Below, piece by piece: positions 33,534-45,916 of a stretch of DNA of 64,000 nucleotides. The notes beneath the pieces are model-generated. The model had not been told where the DNA came from, did not search any database, and saw nothing but the letters and a program-made list of their open reading frames with translations. Source of the DNA: Benincasa hispida (lineage: Eukaryota > Streptophyta > Magnoliopsida > Cucurbitales > Cucurbitaceae); the NCBI RefSeq assembly GCF_009727055.1, contig NC_052360.1:65761065-65825064 (forward strand). Reading direction: 5' to 3'. The position numbers were made by a program, and so were the translations under genes. Numbering within the stretch: position 1 is the stretch's first letter; each line of letters starts with the position of its first letter.

Positions 33534-33702
33534 GAAAATTTTGCCGTTTTTTAATGAACATTGGAAAATTTGGGATGAATGCCATGGATTGATGCTGGGA
33601 TATGCTTCACCAAGTAAGAAATTGTGTACATATGTCCTCCCCTTGGCCATTTCTTTTTGCTCCTTTAGCCCATAATATGAGTGATACTGTTGAAATGTAT
33701 TC

Positions 33703-33733
<31 letters not shown>
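33534..33733 (+). other. 3' flank of GT47 gene with 28-base A tract
   Basis: Probable 3' untranslated region. An A run occupies 33706-33733, 173 bases after the stop codon. It may be a microsatellite or an old poly(A) insertion. Confidence 0.5.
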
Positions 33734-33734
<1 letters not shown>

Positions 33735-36700
33735 AATCTGCCATTACTGAAAGTCTTTTAAATTATTTGACTGCCAACACAAAGATATGATCGTTTGCTC
33801 AAATATATATCTACTATTAGATTGCAATGTTTCGTGTTCATGGTCTAAATCACACATCGATGAAAATAATCGAAAGAGTTCAATATCATATTTAATATCC
33901 ATGTATATTTCCGACATTTTTATAAATGCTCCTAAAATATAAAAAAATGTCATTTATTTAGTTAAATATGAATATAACAAATAACAATATTTATAACTAA
34001 GTTTTGGAGTAAAAAAAACTCAATTATTAATCTAAATAAATTTTATAAATTTCATAATTAACGAAAGTATTAATCGATATCGATATTTTGTCGATATATT
34101 CGTCAATATATTCGTAAAATATAAATCTTGATATTGATATCAACATCAATATTTTAATCCTTGAAATCATACTAATATATGTGAAATATATTATTTTGTT
34201 GTGTAACCATTTTGAACCTGCGACGGTCCATTTAAACATATCACAATTTACATATAATTCATATGAATTATTAGAAAATGTAAGGTAAGATGGAGATGTA
34301 AATTTTAAATCAAAGCCCATTTTCATATAGAATATATTTTAATTTAAATAATATTACATAGACCGCTGCATTTGTTTAGGAGAATATGGAAGAAATGCAA
34401 TTTTATTTGGTTAGGAAGTTTCTGTTACTTCTAAGTAGTTGGAATGTGCAAAAGATGCACCATTGTCTACACCTTAAAATAAATTAATAATACCATGTTT
34501 GTATCTATATCTATTTTGACTTATACCCTCTTTCTCGTTTTTTTTGCTCTTTTTAGGTTTAAATATCAATTTAGTTTAGACCTTCATTATATTCTTATTT
34601 TATCCATCTATTTTATTTAGACCAACTTCATTGATGAATTACCAAGTTTTCACAATAGAAATTATGGGCCAGTTTTTTACGAGTTAGAGTGCGTGTTCGC
34701 AACGAATATGCATAAGAAGTCACATAATCAGATAATTAGCTTCATTCGTAATGTCCATCATTCCATTAGATTAAACGGTAAAGTTAAGCAACATTACGTG
34801 TAACTATCAAACACCTGAAAAATGCTTAGTTTATAAGTAATTTCATATGTTTATGTCAAACAATTAGACTAAACAATAAAGCTGAAAATAGATTAAACCT
34901 TAAAGTTGAAAATAGATATCATACATAACCTATATATATATATGAGTTGAATACTCCACTCAATTGATAAAGCCAAACAATAGTGCTAAAGTAAACAGCT
35001 GAATTCAAGGATTGTCTGATGCAACTGGCCACAAAAAGTGGAAACAAATAGTTTATAAAAAGCATCAAATGCTTCTTCTTTTGAATAGCCTCTAATCATT
35101 TGTGTGCTTTTTCAACATGATTCTCGATACTCTTTTTCTTTTGGTTTTGCATGGCATTTCAATGATTGCAATTTCATTCATATTCAAGGATTTGTTGTAA
35201 CCTTTTCAAGTATTTCTCAATTTTTTCCCCTTAATTTTGGGTTTGATATTTTAAAAGATCTCAATTAAGTGTAGACCATGCTAAGTTTTGTTAATAGAAA
35301 AATTGATGGGTTATTAAATCCTCTTTGATGTTCACATTCTACTCATATTTATATAAATCAAGTCAAGTTTTGAAAATTGAAAAAAAAAAAAAAAGAGGGG
35401 GACGCTTTTAGAAATTAGTTTTTGTTTTTAATAACCATAATATAAAACTGAGAGGAAATAAATATAAATTTCAAAACATAATACTAAAAATGAAATCGTT
35501 ATGAACCAGATCTAAATAGATTAACTGATAAGTTTGATCTTTAACTTTCATGTTTGTGTCCATTAATTTCTCAACTTTAAAAAGTATCAATAAATTTTTC
35601 AACTGTTAATTTCATATTTGATCAAAGGATAAACATTTTAGTGCGAGAAACCACAAAATTTAAGAAAAGTCTAGAAGTGGTAAAATCAACCTTTTTTTAA
35701 AGTATTTTTCTTTTCTTTGAGTTGAACAATATGGAGTGAAGATTCAACCTCTAATTTTTAAGACAAATATATATTGTTTTCACCGTTGAAATATATTTTA
35801 ATCAACTCTTTTACCTATTTTAATAAACAATATGTTCTTATTTATCAACAAACTTAAAATATAGACATTGGAATCTACACCGAAAAAATAAATGTTATCA
35901 TTTGGAGAAAGAAGAAAAGATAGCAAAAAAAGTTAAAAAAAACACTTACAGTCTCTGAATTTTCATAGAAATAAGCCTATAAAATTTAGTTTGTAACGAT
36001 TTAGTCTCTATACTTTCAATTTTAGTCTCTGAACTTCATAATGCAACATTTTAGACTTTGTATTTTAAATTTTCTAATGATTTAGTACCTATCGTAAAAA
36101 TTAATGTTAATATTTAATGAGATTTCTTGTCTAAATAAAATAATAAACCAATTAGAGAATCAAGATTTTTACAAAAATACAAAATCTATATCATAAAATA
36201 ATAAAAATTGATACTGGATGAATCTATTTATATTAGGAACAAAATTATTATAAATTTCGGTAGTGTTGTGAAGATGTAGCTGATTGCTACCGACGTTCTT
36301 ATGGGACCGGTAGTAATAAATGCAAATGGGCGCTTAGGGCCAGACGACAAGATGGCCAAAGTGTCTTTGTGATTGTCGCATTTGCCTAATTTTGTGTGGG
36401 AATTGGACCATACAAAACATGATTGTTACCTTAAGCTTTTAATCAAATTGGCGCTGATTGTTACTAACATTGTCTATGTACAAGTTGAAATATAATTTTA
36501 TTAAGCCAAAATTTTACATTAAGCTTTTAATCAATTTGTTGAAATCTTCTAGTCTTTGAATCTTAATTCTCTAGCTTCAACTCTTATATGTCCCTTCTAC
36601 TGATAGAGTTTCGAGAGATCTTGATATGAGCTTGAACTTGGTTGGCTTTAAGTCCAACTTTTGGAATTTAATCCATTTCTTTTCAATTGGGCTTGGATTA

Positions 36701-36849
36701 TTCAACTTTGACACAAACCAATTTTAACGAGCCAGGGACATAGTAGTCTCGAGTCCAACCGTCATGTGCTACAATTTGATTAGACTAACCCAATATTGTT
36801 TAGTGAACAAGTAACATTATTTCATTTATCTAATTTTCATGTCTTTTAA
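33734..36849. other. AT-rich intergenic DNA
   Basis: Contains a TCGATATT-rich patch at 34055-34165 similar to 21275-21560, an A-rich tract at about 35380-35395, and phrases like 'tttagtctctatactttcaa' at about 36000-36080 related to the MITE at 20613-20986. The short open frames have no recognisable domains. Nothing else seen. Confidence 0.45.
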
Positions 36850-37400
36850 TTTAATATGAGACGCTTGTAATTTTGTGATTGGTCTCAAATATACTTTCTT
36901 CATTGACTTAAATTAATGATGTAGCAATTCTTAATTCACAAAAAAATTTCGTCTACAAATATCTTGAGCTTTCCTATGAAAGATAGGTTGGAAATGCGAC
37001 CAAAGCCTCGTAAGTAAGAGTAACTATTTCTATTGGTAAAAGATCTTTTGGGGTGAAACCAAAAGCAAAGCCACGAGGGTTTATACCCAAAGTGGAGAAT
37101 ATCATACCATTGTGGAGATAGTTAGAGGTCGTTGTCCCTATCAAATAGTATCAAAGCCATGCCCCTAACTTAACCATGCTCAATAGAAACCTCATGTGCC
37201 AAACAAAGATGTAACGGAGCCTCAAAAGCATGATTCGTGGTTGAATTCTATTGGATAGGCAAGGAGGATGGAGGACTATTTGAGGGGAGGCTATGGGCTC
37301 ATAGGCTTGGAGCCCATTTCCATTTTTCAATTTAACCGATACGGGACTACCACCTCACAAGATTTTCCTTTCTCGTTACATGCCGATAAATTTTGTTCAT
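36850..37400 (+). mobile_element. Remnant of a small LTR element (TRIM-like)
   Basis: The stretch 'caaagtggagaatatcatac...gtccctatcaaa' (about 37085-37145) is LTR-end-like. It is followed at 37147-37163 by AGTATCAAAGCCATGCC, a degenerate match to the tRNA-Met primer site. A polypurine-like 'gaggggaggct' lies at about 37280. The internal part would be only about 130 bases and no coding domain is present. The phrase after it (37290-37400) recurs at about 38410-38500 in direct orientation. Confidence 0.5.
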
Positions 37401-38019
37401 ATTTATGGTGCAACTTCCACCTACTTGGCTCATTTGGAAGTTCTTTAGCCATCGACATAACTTCCATCACACACCTTACATAACCGCCAAGTCAATGCCA
37501 ATGTGCAAACTTGTGGTACTGCTAACGTCACATCCTCTATCATGGTAAAGCGAACATATCACAAGGATGAATCCCATCTTCTTCAAAGGACATCACCATC
37601 TCCTTTGACGAGAAAGACAACATCAGCATCCGATCTAGAGCCCCTTAACAAACCTACTCTGTCTTTCATGTGCTCGAACTGTTTATATTCTCAACAACCT
37701 ATCTTCTGCTCGAAGACTATCTTCTTTAAACCTCTACTGGAATTACTCCTAGACTGCACTAGAACACTATCACCGCTTAACTTGCACTTGTGTAATCCAA
37801 CTTGTATCAAGACATCCTTGATTTGCACTTGCCACAAGCCGAAGTTGATCTTTCCATCAAATTTCTTCACATAAAACTTGACATATCAGCTTCTCTTCCT
37901 ATCAAATCAACAAATAGTGAACAACTTACACTATTCACAGAACATAGCAGCCCATTTCAAGAATTCTTTTATGATGTAGAAGCTCAGACCTCAGACATTC
38001 AAGAAACTACAAACCTGAC
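37401..38019 (-). mobile_element. Internal remnant of a minus-strand LTR element
   Basis: Lies upstream (in plus coordinates) of a minus-strand primer site at 38020-38031, so it should be the first part of that element's internal region. The plus-strand frames at 37503-37874 and 37802-38104 have no domain I recognise. I assign it to the element by position only. Confidence 0.35.
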
Positions 38020-38400
38020 GCTCAGATACCACTTATTGGGTAAATCCTCTCACTTCTATTGTAGGAATAAACAAAAAATTAATAAAGAAATTAAAAGAAA
38101 GTAATAAAACTGGAAACACAAGAATTTAGGTAGAAAACTTCCAACTTTCCAACTCGGAGAAAAACCACGACCCACCAGAAAGAAATCCACTATGTGAAAA
38201 CTTGTTACAATCACACAGAACAATTCTCCCCCCAGTCCCAATTACAAGAGCACGCTCTCAAAGCTTTTGACTACTCACACATTTTTTAAGCTTTTGACTA
38301 CTCACACATTTTTCCCGCTCTCTAACTTGAGAATATAAAAGGAATTTAATTAGAGTTAGCACATTCAAGTTAAAAGTGTTTCTAACTAGGACGACTTAAA
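38020..38400 (-). repeat. LTR of a second small retroelement family, with primer site
   Basis: GCTCAGATACCA at 38020-38031 is the reverse complement of a tRNA-Met primer site with one change (TGGTATCTGAGC). The adjacent 38032-38400 reads on the minus strand as an LTR ending '...aggatttacccaataag'. It matches the plus-strand stretch 47155-47475 block by block ('cttgtgtttccagt', 'ttcacatagtgga', 'atgtgtg(a/g)gtagt'). It carries a 27-base tandem duplication (cttttgactactcacacatt) at about 38258-38313. Confidence 0.7.
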
Positions 38401-38702
38401 ACTAGAGGTGTATGCTCATTTTATAGGTTTGGAGTCCATCCCCATTATTCAATTTAATCGATGTGAGATAAATTACGATTCTAATATTTTGCCAAAATCC
38501 AACAAGGTATTCTTAAAGGTTAAAACCTATGTAAAACCGTACCTACTTCCATCATCAACATTTTATTAATTTCATTATTATAAACACAGCAACAGAAACA
38601 TACAGTATGAAACACTGAATTGAAGGAGCATAAATCTTCATGCTTCATGCTCAAAGTTTAGTTGTTCTCTTGAGAAATTTCATAAACATACATGCTTTAA
38701 AG
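38401..38702. other. 3' flank of the SBP gene
   Basis: 38410-38500 repeats the 'tttggagtccatccccatt' phrase of 37310. The rest is the probable 3' untranslated region of the SBP gene (minus strand). No polyadenylation signal identified with confidence. Confidence 0.4.
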
Positions 38703-40630
38703 CTAAATCCATATATCTGAAGTGCAATCACCTCCAGGATACCTCATCTCGTGGGCCAAGGAAGGACCATCGGGCTCGGTTGCAAAGTCCACAAAGAAAT
38801 TCGGGTTAACAGTGAGCCCACCTTTGTGTGTATCAACATCAATCTGCAGCATATGAGAACCTTTCTCAACCAACTCAGGATAAAACTGACGATCCCAAGT
38901 GCTGAAAAGGGAATTCGTCACATAAAGACGTTTCCCATCCAAACTTAACTGTATCATTTGAGGTCCCCCTCTCAAACGTTGTCCCTGAAATTCGTTATCC
39001 AACTACTATAAGAAATCAACTAATCGTAGCCCTAAACTGGGATAAGCTTATACTATCAAATTGTGTTTAAGTCTACATCTGAGCTTTTACTTGTCCTATG
39101 TAAATTGTCTTATACACCGAGCTATACCTGTCTAGTTGAGACATCCTACAACAAATCAATAAGGAACTACCAATACCTTCTGTGTCAATCAGAAAAGGCA
39201 CAGATCATGTCTAAGAAACATGAAAGCAAAATGCCTCGAGCATCTTGGATATTGTCACTAAAAGCATAAGTTTATACATAAATGTTAGTTTAGTCTAATT
39301 CATCATTTGATTCTTAAAACGCACATGTAAACTACTAACATGAAAATAAGAAGAAACTAGATATTGCAAAAGTTTGAATTCAAGATCTTATTGTGTTGAA
39401 TTACCATCAGATTCAAAGGCTTATGTTGATAAGAAATGGTAGGTTTAATGTTAAAGAAGTTATTAAGTTAAAAGGATCAAATTTCCATCATCTTATTCAA
39501 AACTATAAAGATTGACTATTTTATAGTAGAAATGCAGACCTGGATTTCAGGGACATCAAACTGAAATGTTGTACCATCTTCTGCCTCAGCTACCACAGGA
39601 CTGCCCTTTTGGATCAGTCCACCAACCCACACTTGACCCACTAACTTAGGACTTTTAGGGTCCTCAATGTCATACTGTCTCACATCTCCATGTAGCCAGT
39701 TCACAAAGTACAGAAATCGATCATCGAGCGAGATCAGAAAATCAGTAATGAGACCAGGCATTTCAGGAAGTATCCAATTTTGAACCTTCAATGGTTTCAC
39801 TGAAATGGAAACCTGAAGAGGGAAAAACCAAACAATAGTCAAACAGAGTCATCTAAAAGTTGGAAGATATTTGAATCTGAATTTTTCAAATGACAGAAAA
39901 ATGATGGTTGGATACAAACAAGTACAACAAGCACAACAAAGGGAGTGCAATTCCTTTTTGTTCAAACCTCGTGACTCCATGTATCATCTTGATTCTTGTA
40001 AAAACGCACCATGTTACTTGTTAATGCACAACCAACATAACCTGTATCTTTGGAAGGATCGTGGAGGAATCGTGTCTGACAATGGTGAACATAGACACAA
40101 ACAACAGCCATTAGTGACAAATGAAAAATGTTATAAGCTGTAAGAAAGGAGTCTGTATCTGAACGTTTATTACACACTCACTTCCAAGGGTAGAAGACCG
40201 GTGTCTCCAAGATCCAATGTTTGTTTCAATTCACCATCAGGCCAACTATACACATGAAGATGCTTCCCGTAGAGACCATCGGCAACGTGTTGAAGGTTGA
40301 AACCTTTTACGAAAGCAGATGGGGCACCCCATGATGAGCTAATCATTGTCTTGTGCCGTGGTTGGTACCAAAAGTCATATCCAAACAGGGGACTATTCCC
40401 TGGTTTTTCCCACCTGGTTCATAATTGGTTAAGCGAAAACTGATCAAGAAATGCTATGCAAACTGAACAAAAAATGCAATGACAAAGTCCATTTATTTAA
40501 ACCAATAACTTGATGGTGTGGATCCAATATCAAATATGCTGCTTGAAATCCTTGAATTCATCAATCTCTAAAAACTTTAGTATCCACACTTTCACGTTAA
40601 AATGTAGATTAACCGTATTTTGAAACACAG

Positions 40631-40672
<42 letters not shown>

Positions 40673-42090
40673 ATTGGCTTATCAAAGTACGAATCAAGCC
40701 ATGAAAAAATTCAACAAAAGGAAGGTTTTTTTCGTTTGAAGGAAACTTTGCTTGCATGCTTGAATAAGCAAAATATCAAGTACCTTCCCTTGACATTAAA
40801 TTCTGAATCGAGAAGAAGGAACCCATTTCCTTCTGCATTTCCATCTTTATCTCCTAAGCATGACACCATTATATCTCCAGAAGCGAGGCAATGAGACGTG
40901 TGTGGGAAAGCTAATCCAGTTTTCTGTATGATGTCTTCAGGTTCAACAACCTTGTGCAAAGATGGAGCAGTGGGATTTGATTTCGTGTCGATCACATATA
41001 TTCGGCCTGACCTGCATGTAAACAGAATCAACAATAAATTTACACAAACAATTGACAGCAATCTTTGAAATCATGAACTTCCGAGTTATGGAACATCCGC
41101 TAAAGGCTTGTTAAAGACATTAAAATCATGTATTTCTTCATTATGCAACACGACTTTGAAAGTTAAATCATCTAGACAAACACAAGTACATTTAAACTGT
41201 TGGTTGGGGAGTAGAATCAGATTCTTCAGTTAATCACTTCTCTCACTTTATTTTCTAATTCAAAGTATATCCCCGACTGGGCCGATCCAAAAACTGCTAG
41301 TGAACTTGGAATTTTAATGAGAAAAACAGAATGAGTTCACATGCACTCTTTCTATAAAGTAGTTTTGAATCTCCTTGTTCGTTAAAAACACTTGACAATC
41401 TCAACGATTCTAGAATTTGTCTATAAAGAAAAGGAGAAACCCTTTTAAAGCTCAAAAGAAAACTTCAAAATCTTACAAAAGCGACGGAAGGATCAAAAAA
41501 CGGCGATCTGCAGAAGGATCTCCATGGCAAGAGCTACATGAATTCCACCCAGAATGATGTAATTCATCCCCAATATACGGCAAAGACAATCGATGGGTAA
41601 CTTTAGAATAATTAGGAGAATTAGGATCAACATCCACTGTAGCCAGATAATCGGGCTTGTTTCTCCCAGTCCCTGTTTACAAAAACAACAATTCAGAACA
41701 AGCATAAAAAAGTAGTTCCACCATCAATCCACGTAAAACCCAACACTAAATTTCATCCCTCTCTCTCACTCAAGCAATTTGTCGAAGAGACAAGACTTCA
41801 ATCAGTTCATCCATATTCAATTCTGACTCATTTTGCATAAATCCATCAATAAACAAAATCAAACTACAAAATCGGCGAAACACAGTCTCAAAGTACCATC
41901 AAACAGTGGATAAACCAAAAAAACGAGAGATGAAGATACTCCGGTGGTGGTAATGAACGTTACCGGAGTAAACGGCGGTGACGTAAATCAGAGTCTCTCT
42001 GGGGCCGGACATAGCTTGGAGAGGAGTAGCGTAGCCCGGTCCATGGCGGCAACAAGCGCTGCCATTCCCGTTCCTCACTTCATCCGCCAT
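38703..42090 (-). CDS. SBP1: Selenium-binding protein (SBP1 / methanethiol oxidase family), seven exons
   Basis: Exons on the minus strand: 42090-41964, 41672-41477, 41011-40784, 40413-40182, 40075-39968, 39812-39540, 38984-38703. All six introns have GT...AG ends and the join keeps one frame: 1446 bases, 481 residues. The start is the ATG at 42090-42088 ([11 protein letters not shown]); an in-frame TGA lies nine codons upstream. Family marks are a Cys-Cys pair at residues 13-14, [11 protein letters not shown] with the CxxC at 88-91, [12 protein letters not shown] (143-154), [10 protein letters not shown] in exon 4, [15 protein letters not shown] in exon 6, and the invariant C-terminus [10 protein letters not shown]. 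Plant SBP1 is a soluble beta-propeller-type protein reported to bind selenium and cadmium through Cys and to aid detoxification; animal SELENBP1 oxidises methanethiol. Length and motifs are normal, so I think the gene is functional. Confidence 0.95.
40631..40671. repeat. 41-base A tract in intron 3 of the SBP gene
   Basis: An uninterrupted A run, poly(T) on the transcribed sense strand, inside the intron between exons 3 and 4. It would act as a hypervariable mononucleotide repeat and is a likely site of length error in assembly. Confidence 0.9.
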
Positions 42091-42200
42091 AGCTTTCTGA
42101 GCTTCAAGAATCAATCACTCTGTTACCTTTGAGAAAAAATCGAAAGCAACAAAATTATCGGTTTCATGGACTTCACATGTCACAACGTACAACTATAAAT
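42091..42200 (-). promoter_or_regulatory. Putative 5' leader and TATA box of the SBP gene
   Basis: On the minus strand 'atttatagtt' (42191-42200) resembles a TATA box (context ttatttatag) about 105 bases upstream of the ATG, leaving a leader of about 70 bases. Sequence resemblance only. Confidence 0.4.
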
Positions 42201-42369
42201 AACAACGTCGAGAAATTTGCTCTAAAAAAGAGGGAAAATTAGAAATTATTCGACAAGACCTGCGGTTGCACCGTTGGATGCAAGAGGAAAGTATCTACTA
42301 AAGTTTAATTTAATGGAGATTAAAACACATGTAAATATTTGTTGGTACTCTGAAAAAAAAAAAATAAGT

Positions 42370-42500
42370 GGATTATTTTAAATGGTAAAATTGTTAAAAT
42401 TATTTTTAAGTATAGCAAATTGTGATAGATATTGGATAGATAATGAAATTTTGTTGTATTTGTAAATAAGTCCACTCGTTTTTTTATTTAAAAATAACTC
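42370..42500. mobile_element. MITE copy 1 ('gtatagcaaattgtgatagat' type)
   Basis: Shares its architecture (aatttt...aagtatagcaaa..., gatag phrases, ...ttgtatttgtaaataag) with 44536-44682. The ends are weakly inverted. Confidence 0.5.
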
Positions 42501-43334
42501 AAAAAATTAATAATAATGATAATTCGATTGTGACGGTATTTAAATAATAGATACTTTGTTATTTTATTTATTTTTATTTTAGTTTTTACTATTACTATTA
42601 TTTATCATTGGACTAAAATGTGTGTGAAAATGAAGAGAGTTCAAGTATTTTAAAATTTTTCTATATGTTCATTTCAATGTTAGAGATTAGATTTTTTTAT
42701 TCTATATATGGTTAAAAAAATGTAATTTTTTTTGTCCAATATATAGTCTCATTCTATTTTAGCTAATTGCTTTTAAATGTTTATAAATCTTAAACTTAGT
42801 ATTTTGAAATTAATATGTGTGTATTAGTTAAATAATAATAATAATTCTAGGGTAAAAAGAATCACACAATACAATATTTTTTAAAACTTATAGATAGATT
42901 ACTAATAAAGATATTTTTCTTTCTTTTTAAAAAGTTTTCTTTTTTTCTTTCCTTTTTTTCTTTTTTTCTTTTTTTCTTTTTTTAAGAAAAGTTGATAACA
43001 AAGGTTAAATTATCATAAAAAAAAATTCTTATTATGGAATTAGTTTCGATTATGCTCCCAGTTTTTGAAAAGTTTCATTTTATCTCTTAAAGTTTGAAGG
43101 TTTTCTCAAAACAACCATGGAAAGATCTTTGTCATTAAATTCGTGGACAAAAAAATTGTGTCTAATCCTTATGTGTTGCTTGATTAGTGAATAAATCTAA
43201 ACACGTATAGGAAGTAAATCTGAGGGTTAGAGTTAGCAAAAGAAATCATAAATGAAACAACAAAATTTAGAGATGTGGAGTTTGAAAGGGGAGAAAGAGG
43301 ACAACAAATTTGATTTACAAATGCATCATGTGTC

Positions 43335-43335
<1 letters not shown>

Positions 43336-43365
<30 letters not shown>
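43336..43365. repeat. (TTA)n microsatellite
   Basis: About ten uninterrupted TTA units, followed by a TA-rich run with one N at 43374. Confidence 0.85.
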
Positions 43366-43802
43366 TTATATATNATTTTATATATAAGTGTTTAGATTTG
43401 TTCACAAAAGTAGATACAGACTTTTTAACACTTATAAATTTTTCAATAAAAACTACCAGGGTTATTTTAAACCTCATTAGTTGAATTGGAACTCTTAAGA
43501 GTTCAGGGATATATTTGAAACAAGCATTGTAGTTCATGATACTTTTGACAATTAACGTACACTAATAGTGAACTAACTCCTAAAACTATAATTTTAAGAT
43601 TTATTGAAAGTAGAAAGACGAGTTTTAGATATGTGCATGCAAAACAAATTCTAAATATACACCCATCGAAATGATGATATTTTAACCTTAGTTTTTTTCC
43701 TAAAATGTAGGATGTGGAAAATAAATTAATGTATTTATTTGTATACTCCAATCTTCTATTTGAGATAATTGCTAAAAGGATCCATTTTAAAATTCCAAAA
43801 TG

Positions 43803-44320
43803 GCAAATGATCTAGCGTTTGAAAAAAATGTCAAATGCCCCTTTGCTGAAGTCATGACCACGTGAAATTACAGTATTGTCCTTCTTTTTTTTTTCCTCTT
43901 CTTATCCGATGCAAGAAATCTTCATCTACACATCGTCTTCTTCTTTTTCGGCTTCTCCTCCTCTGTACGCATTTTTCTTCTTCTCCGACACGACGAGTCC
44001 ACACGAGTAGCTTCGCCATGACCAACTTCGATGAGCAAGAGTGGAAGAGAGGAGTGATCTTGTAAGTGAGAAAAGGAAGAGAGAGCGAGACGAGCAAGAG
44101 CAAGAGACATAGTGATTTGTAAGTGAAAAAAAGAAGAGAGAGGACGAGCGAGAGCAAGATACATAGTGGTTTGTGAGCGAAAAAAGAAGTGAGAGCAAGA
44201 CAAGTGAGAACGAAAGCGAGATTGCTTTTCCACGTACGCACGAGTATATTTTGGTAATTTCACCCAAATTTGACGTCAGCAAAAGGTCATTCGACATTTT
44301 TTAAAAATCGAGTCATTTCA
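43803..44320. mobile_element. TIR element carrying purine-rich tandem repeats
   Basis: The left end (43803-43870: 'gtcaaatgcccctttgctga' then 'gtgaaattac') is the approximate reverse complement of the right end (44250-44320: 'ggtaatttcaccc...tcagcaaaaggtcattcgac'), giving inverted repeats of roughly 65-70 bases. Inside, 44060-44220 holds about three copies of a 50-57-base purine-rich unit (gaagagagag..gagcaagagacatagtg). The minus-strand frames here (about 100-130 codons) are pyrimidine-repeat translations and not convincing genes. Confidence 0.6.
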
Positions 44321-44535
44321 CTTTTTTTACCTAACTTTTTGGTCATCCATCTGGCAGATTCCTTCCATTTTGATATTGACGTAAAACTTTTTGACAAGAA
44401 TATCTAGAACTTTTACCGTGTGTATCTAGACATGTTATAGAAGTTTTATAATTTTACAGCAACGGTAGATTTTGACTTATTGATAAATGTGACGTTATAG
44501 GTATATTTTATATTTTATTTTTTTTATATTTTTTT

Positions 44536-44682
44536 AGGATAATTGTTTTAAATTGTAAAAGCACTAAAAATAATTTTCAGATATAACAAAATGTCACTAT
44601 CTATCGATATCAATGATAGACAGTAACATTTTCTAGATTTATAAATAAGCTGACTTATTTTTATATAATTGAAAACAATCAT
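44536..44682. mobile_element. MITE copy 2 with short inverted ends
   Basis: Left 'gataattgttttaaattg' is the approximate complement of right 'ataattgaaaacaatcatt'. The interior has the internal palindrome 'tgtcactatctatcgatat...atagacagtaaca'. Related to 42370-42500. Confidence 0.6.
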
Positions 44683-45916
44683 TTTTTTTTTTGTTATTTA
44701 TATTAATCAATAAAAAAAAGGCGTTATAGGAATAAAATAACATTGTTACTCTAAACTATCACATTTTCCACTCTTATTGTTCAACATGTAAAGATAATGC
44801 ATTAAATACATCTCTGATCTTTTGATCAATGATATACATCTTAATTAATTGAACTATGATTGACAAGTTAATATATCTTTAAATTTTAAAGAATCAAATT
44901 GAATTCTAAATTTAAATATAAAAAATATTTAAATATGGATATTTGAACTTTCGAATTTAAGCAATATATGAGAATAATAGAAATTGGCTAGCTATTGAGA
45001 TACTTTGTGATCATGACATGGGCTATTTTTATTAGTATTGACAATTTTTATTGGGTTGTTTCTCTTATTTTCTTGCTATCATCGAAGAGCAGATTGAATG
45101 AAAGCAAGAAATGTAAAAATTGATATTTTTCTTTAAAAAGATATATATCTCTTCCAAAAAAAAAATAATTACAAAAATATCTAAAACTATTGTCGTATAT
45201 GCTAAAAGATTATTGCTGTCTTAAAAAGAAAGCTACACATATATATTGAAAGTAAAAAATAATCTAATTTCAAATTTTCAAGCAGTAAAAGATCCATAAA
45301 ATAACAATCTTTGAAAAAGGAACACACACATAAAAAGGATCAATACTTAAACAACATAACCAAACAAATTAAATTGTCTTAAAAAACATAACCAACACAT
45401 CATTTAAATGGTTAACTATGAGAGATTTATTATACACATGAAATTAAAAATTTAGGGTACAATTTGAAAATAATTTATTTTTTATTTTTTATTTAAAAAA
45501 TATATATGTTTATTTACTTCCAATTTTTTAAGGATGGTTTTTACCCTTTTTTTTTTTTTTAACAAAAATTAAGTTTTTGAAAATTACTTTTGTTTTAATT
45601 TTCAAAATTTAATTTGGTTTTCAAAAACATTATTAATAAAAAGTTAGATAACAAAACATAGAAATTAATGGATAGAATTACCATTGGTAAATTTACTTTC
45701 AAAAACTAAAAACAAAAAATCGAATAGTTAATAAATGGACCTTCAACAACCTAATTAAACTTATAATCTAACAAAATATATGTTTTTTCCTTTCTTAACA
45801 AATAGTAATACGAGGATTTCAACCTCATTATTTTATTGAAAAAAGTACATGTCAATTACTATTAAACTATATTTCTAGTAGACATTTTGAACTTTTCTCT
45901 CCAACATATATATAAT
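44683..45916. other. AT-rich intergenic DNA, nothing recognised
   Basis: Low-complexity A/T runs throughout, with no open frame, RNA gene or repeat structure I can support. Confidence 0.5.

Larger units (their letters stand above)
42201..43802. other. AT-rich intergenic DNA with MITE and microsatellite
   Basis: Contains a MITE-like stretch at 42370-42500, a T/C-rich stretch at 42910-42985, and a (TTA)n microsatellite at about 43336-43365 with an undetermined base at 43374. No gene seen. Confidence 0.5.

Noticed and set aside
38751..40143. Plus-strand small frames across the SBP gene
   Set aside because: Antisense to SBP exons; no start context or domain support.
38703..42090. SBP as a processed pseudogene because of the long A tract
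   Set aside because: The gene has six GT-AG introns and an intact 481-residue frame; the A tract is intronic.
43852..44297. Overlapping minus-strand frames of 113-129 codons
   Set aside because: They come from pyrimidine-rich tandem repeats open in all three frames, inside a TIR element; not convincing proteins.
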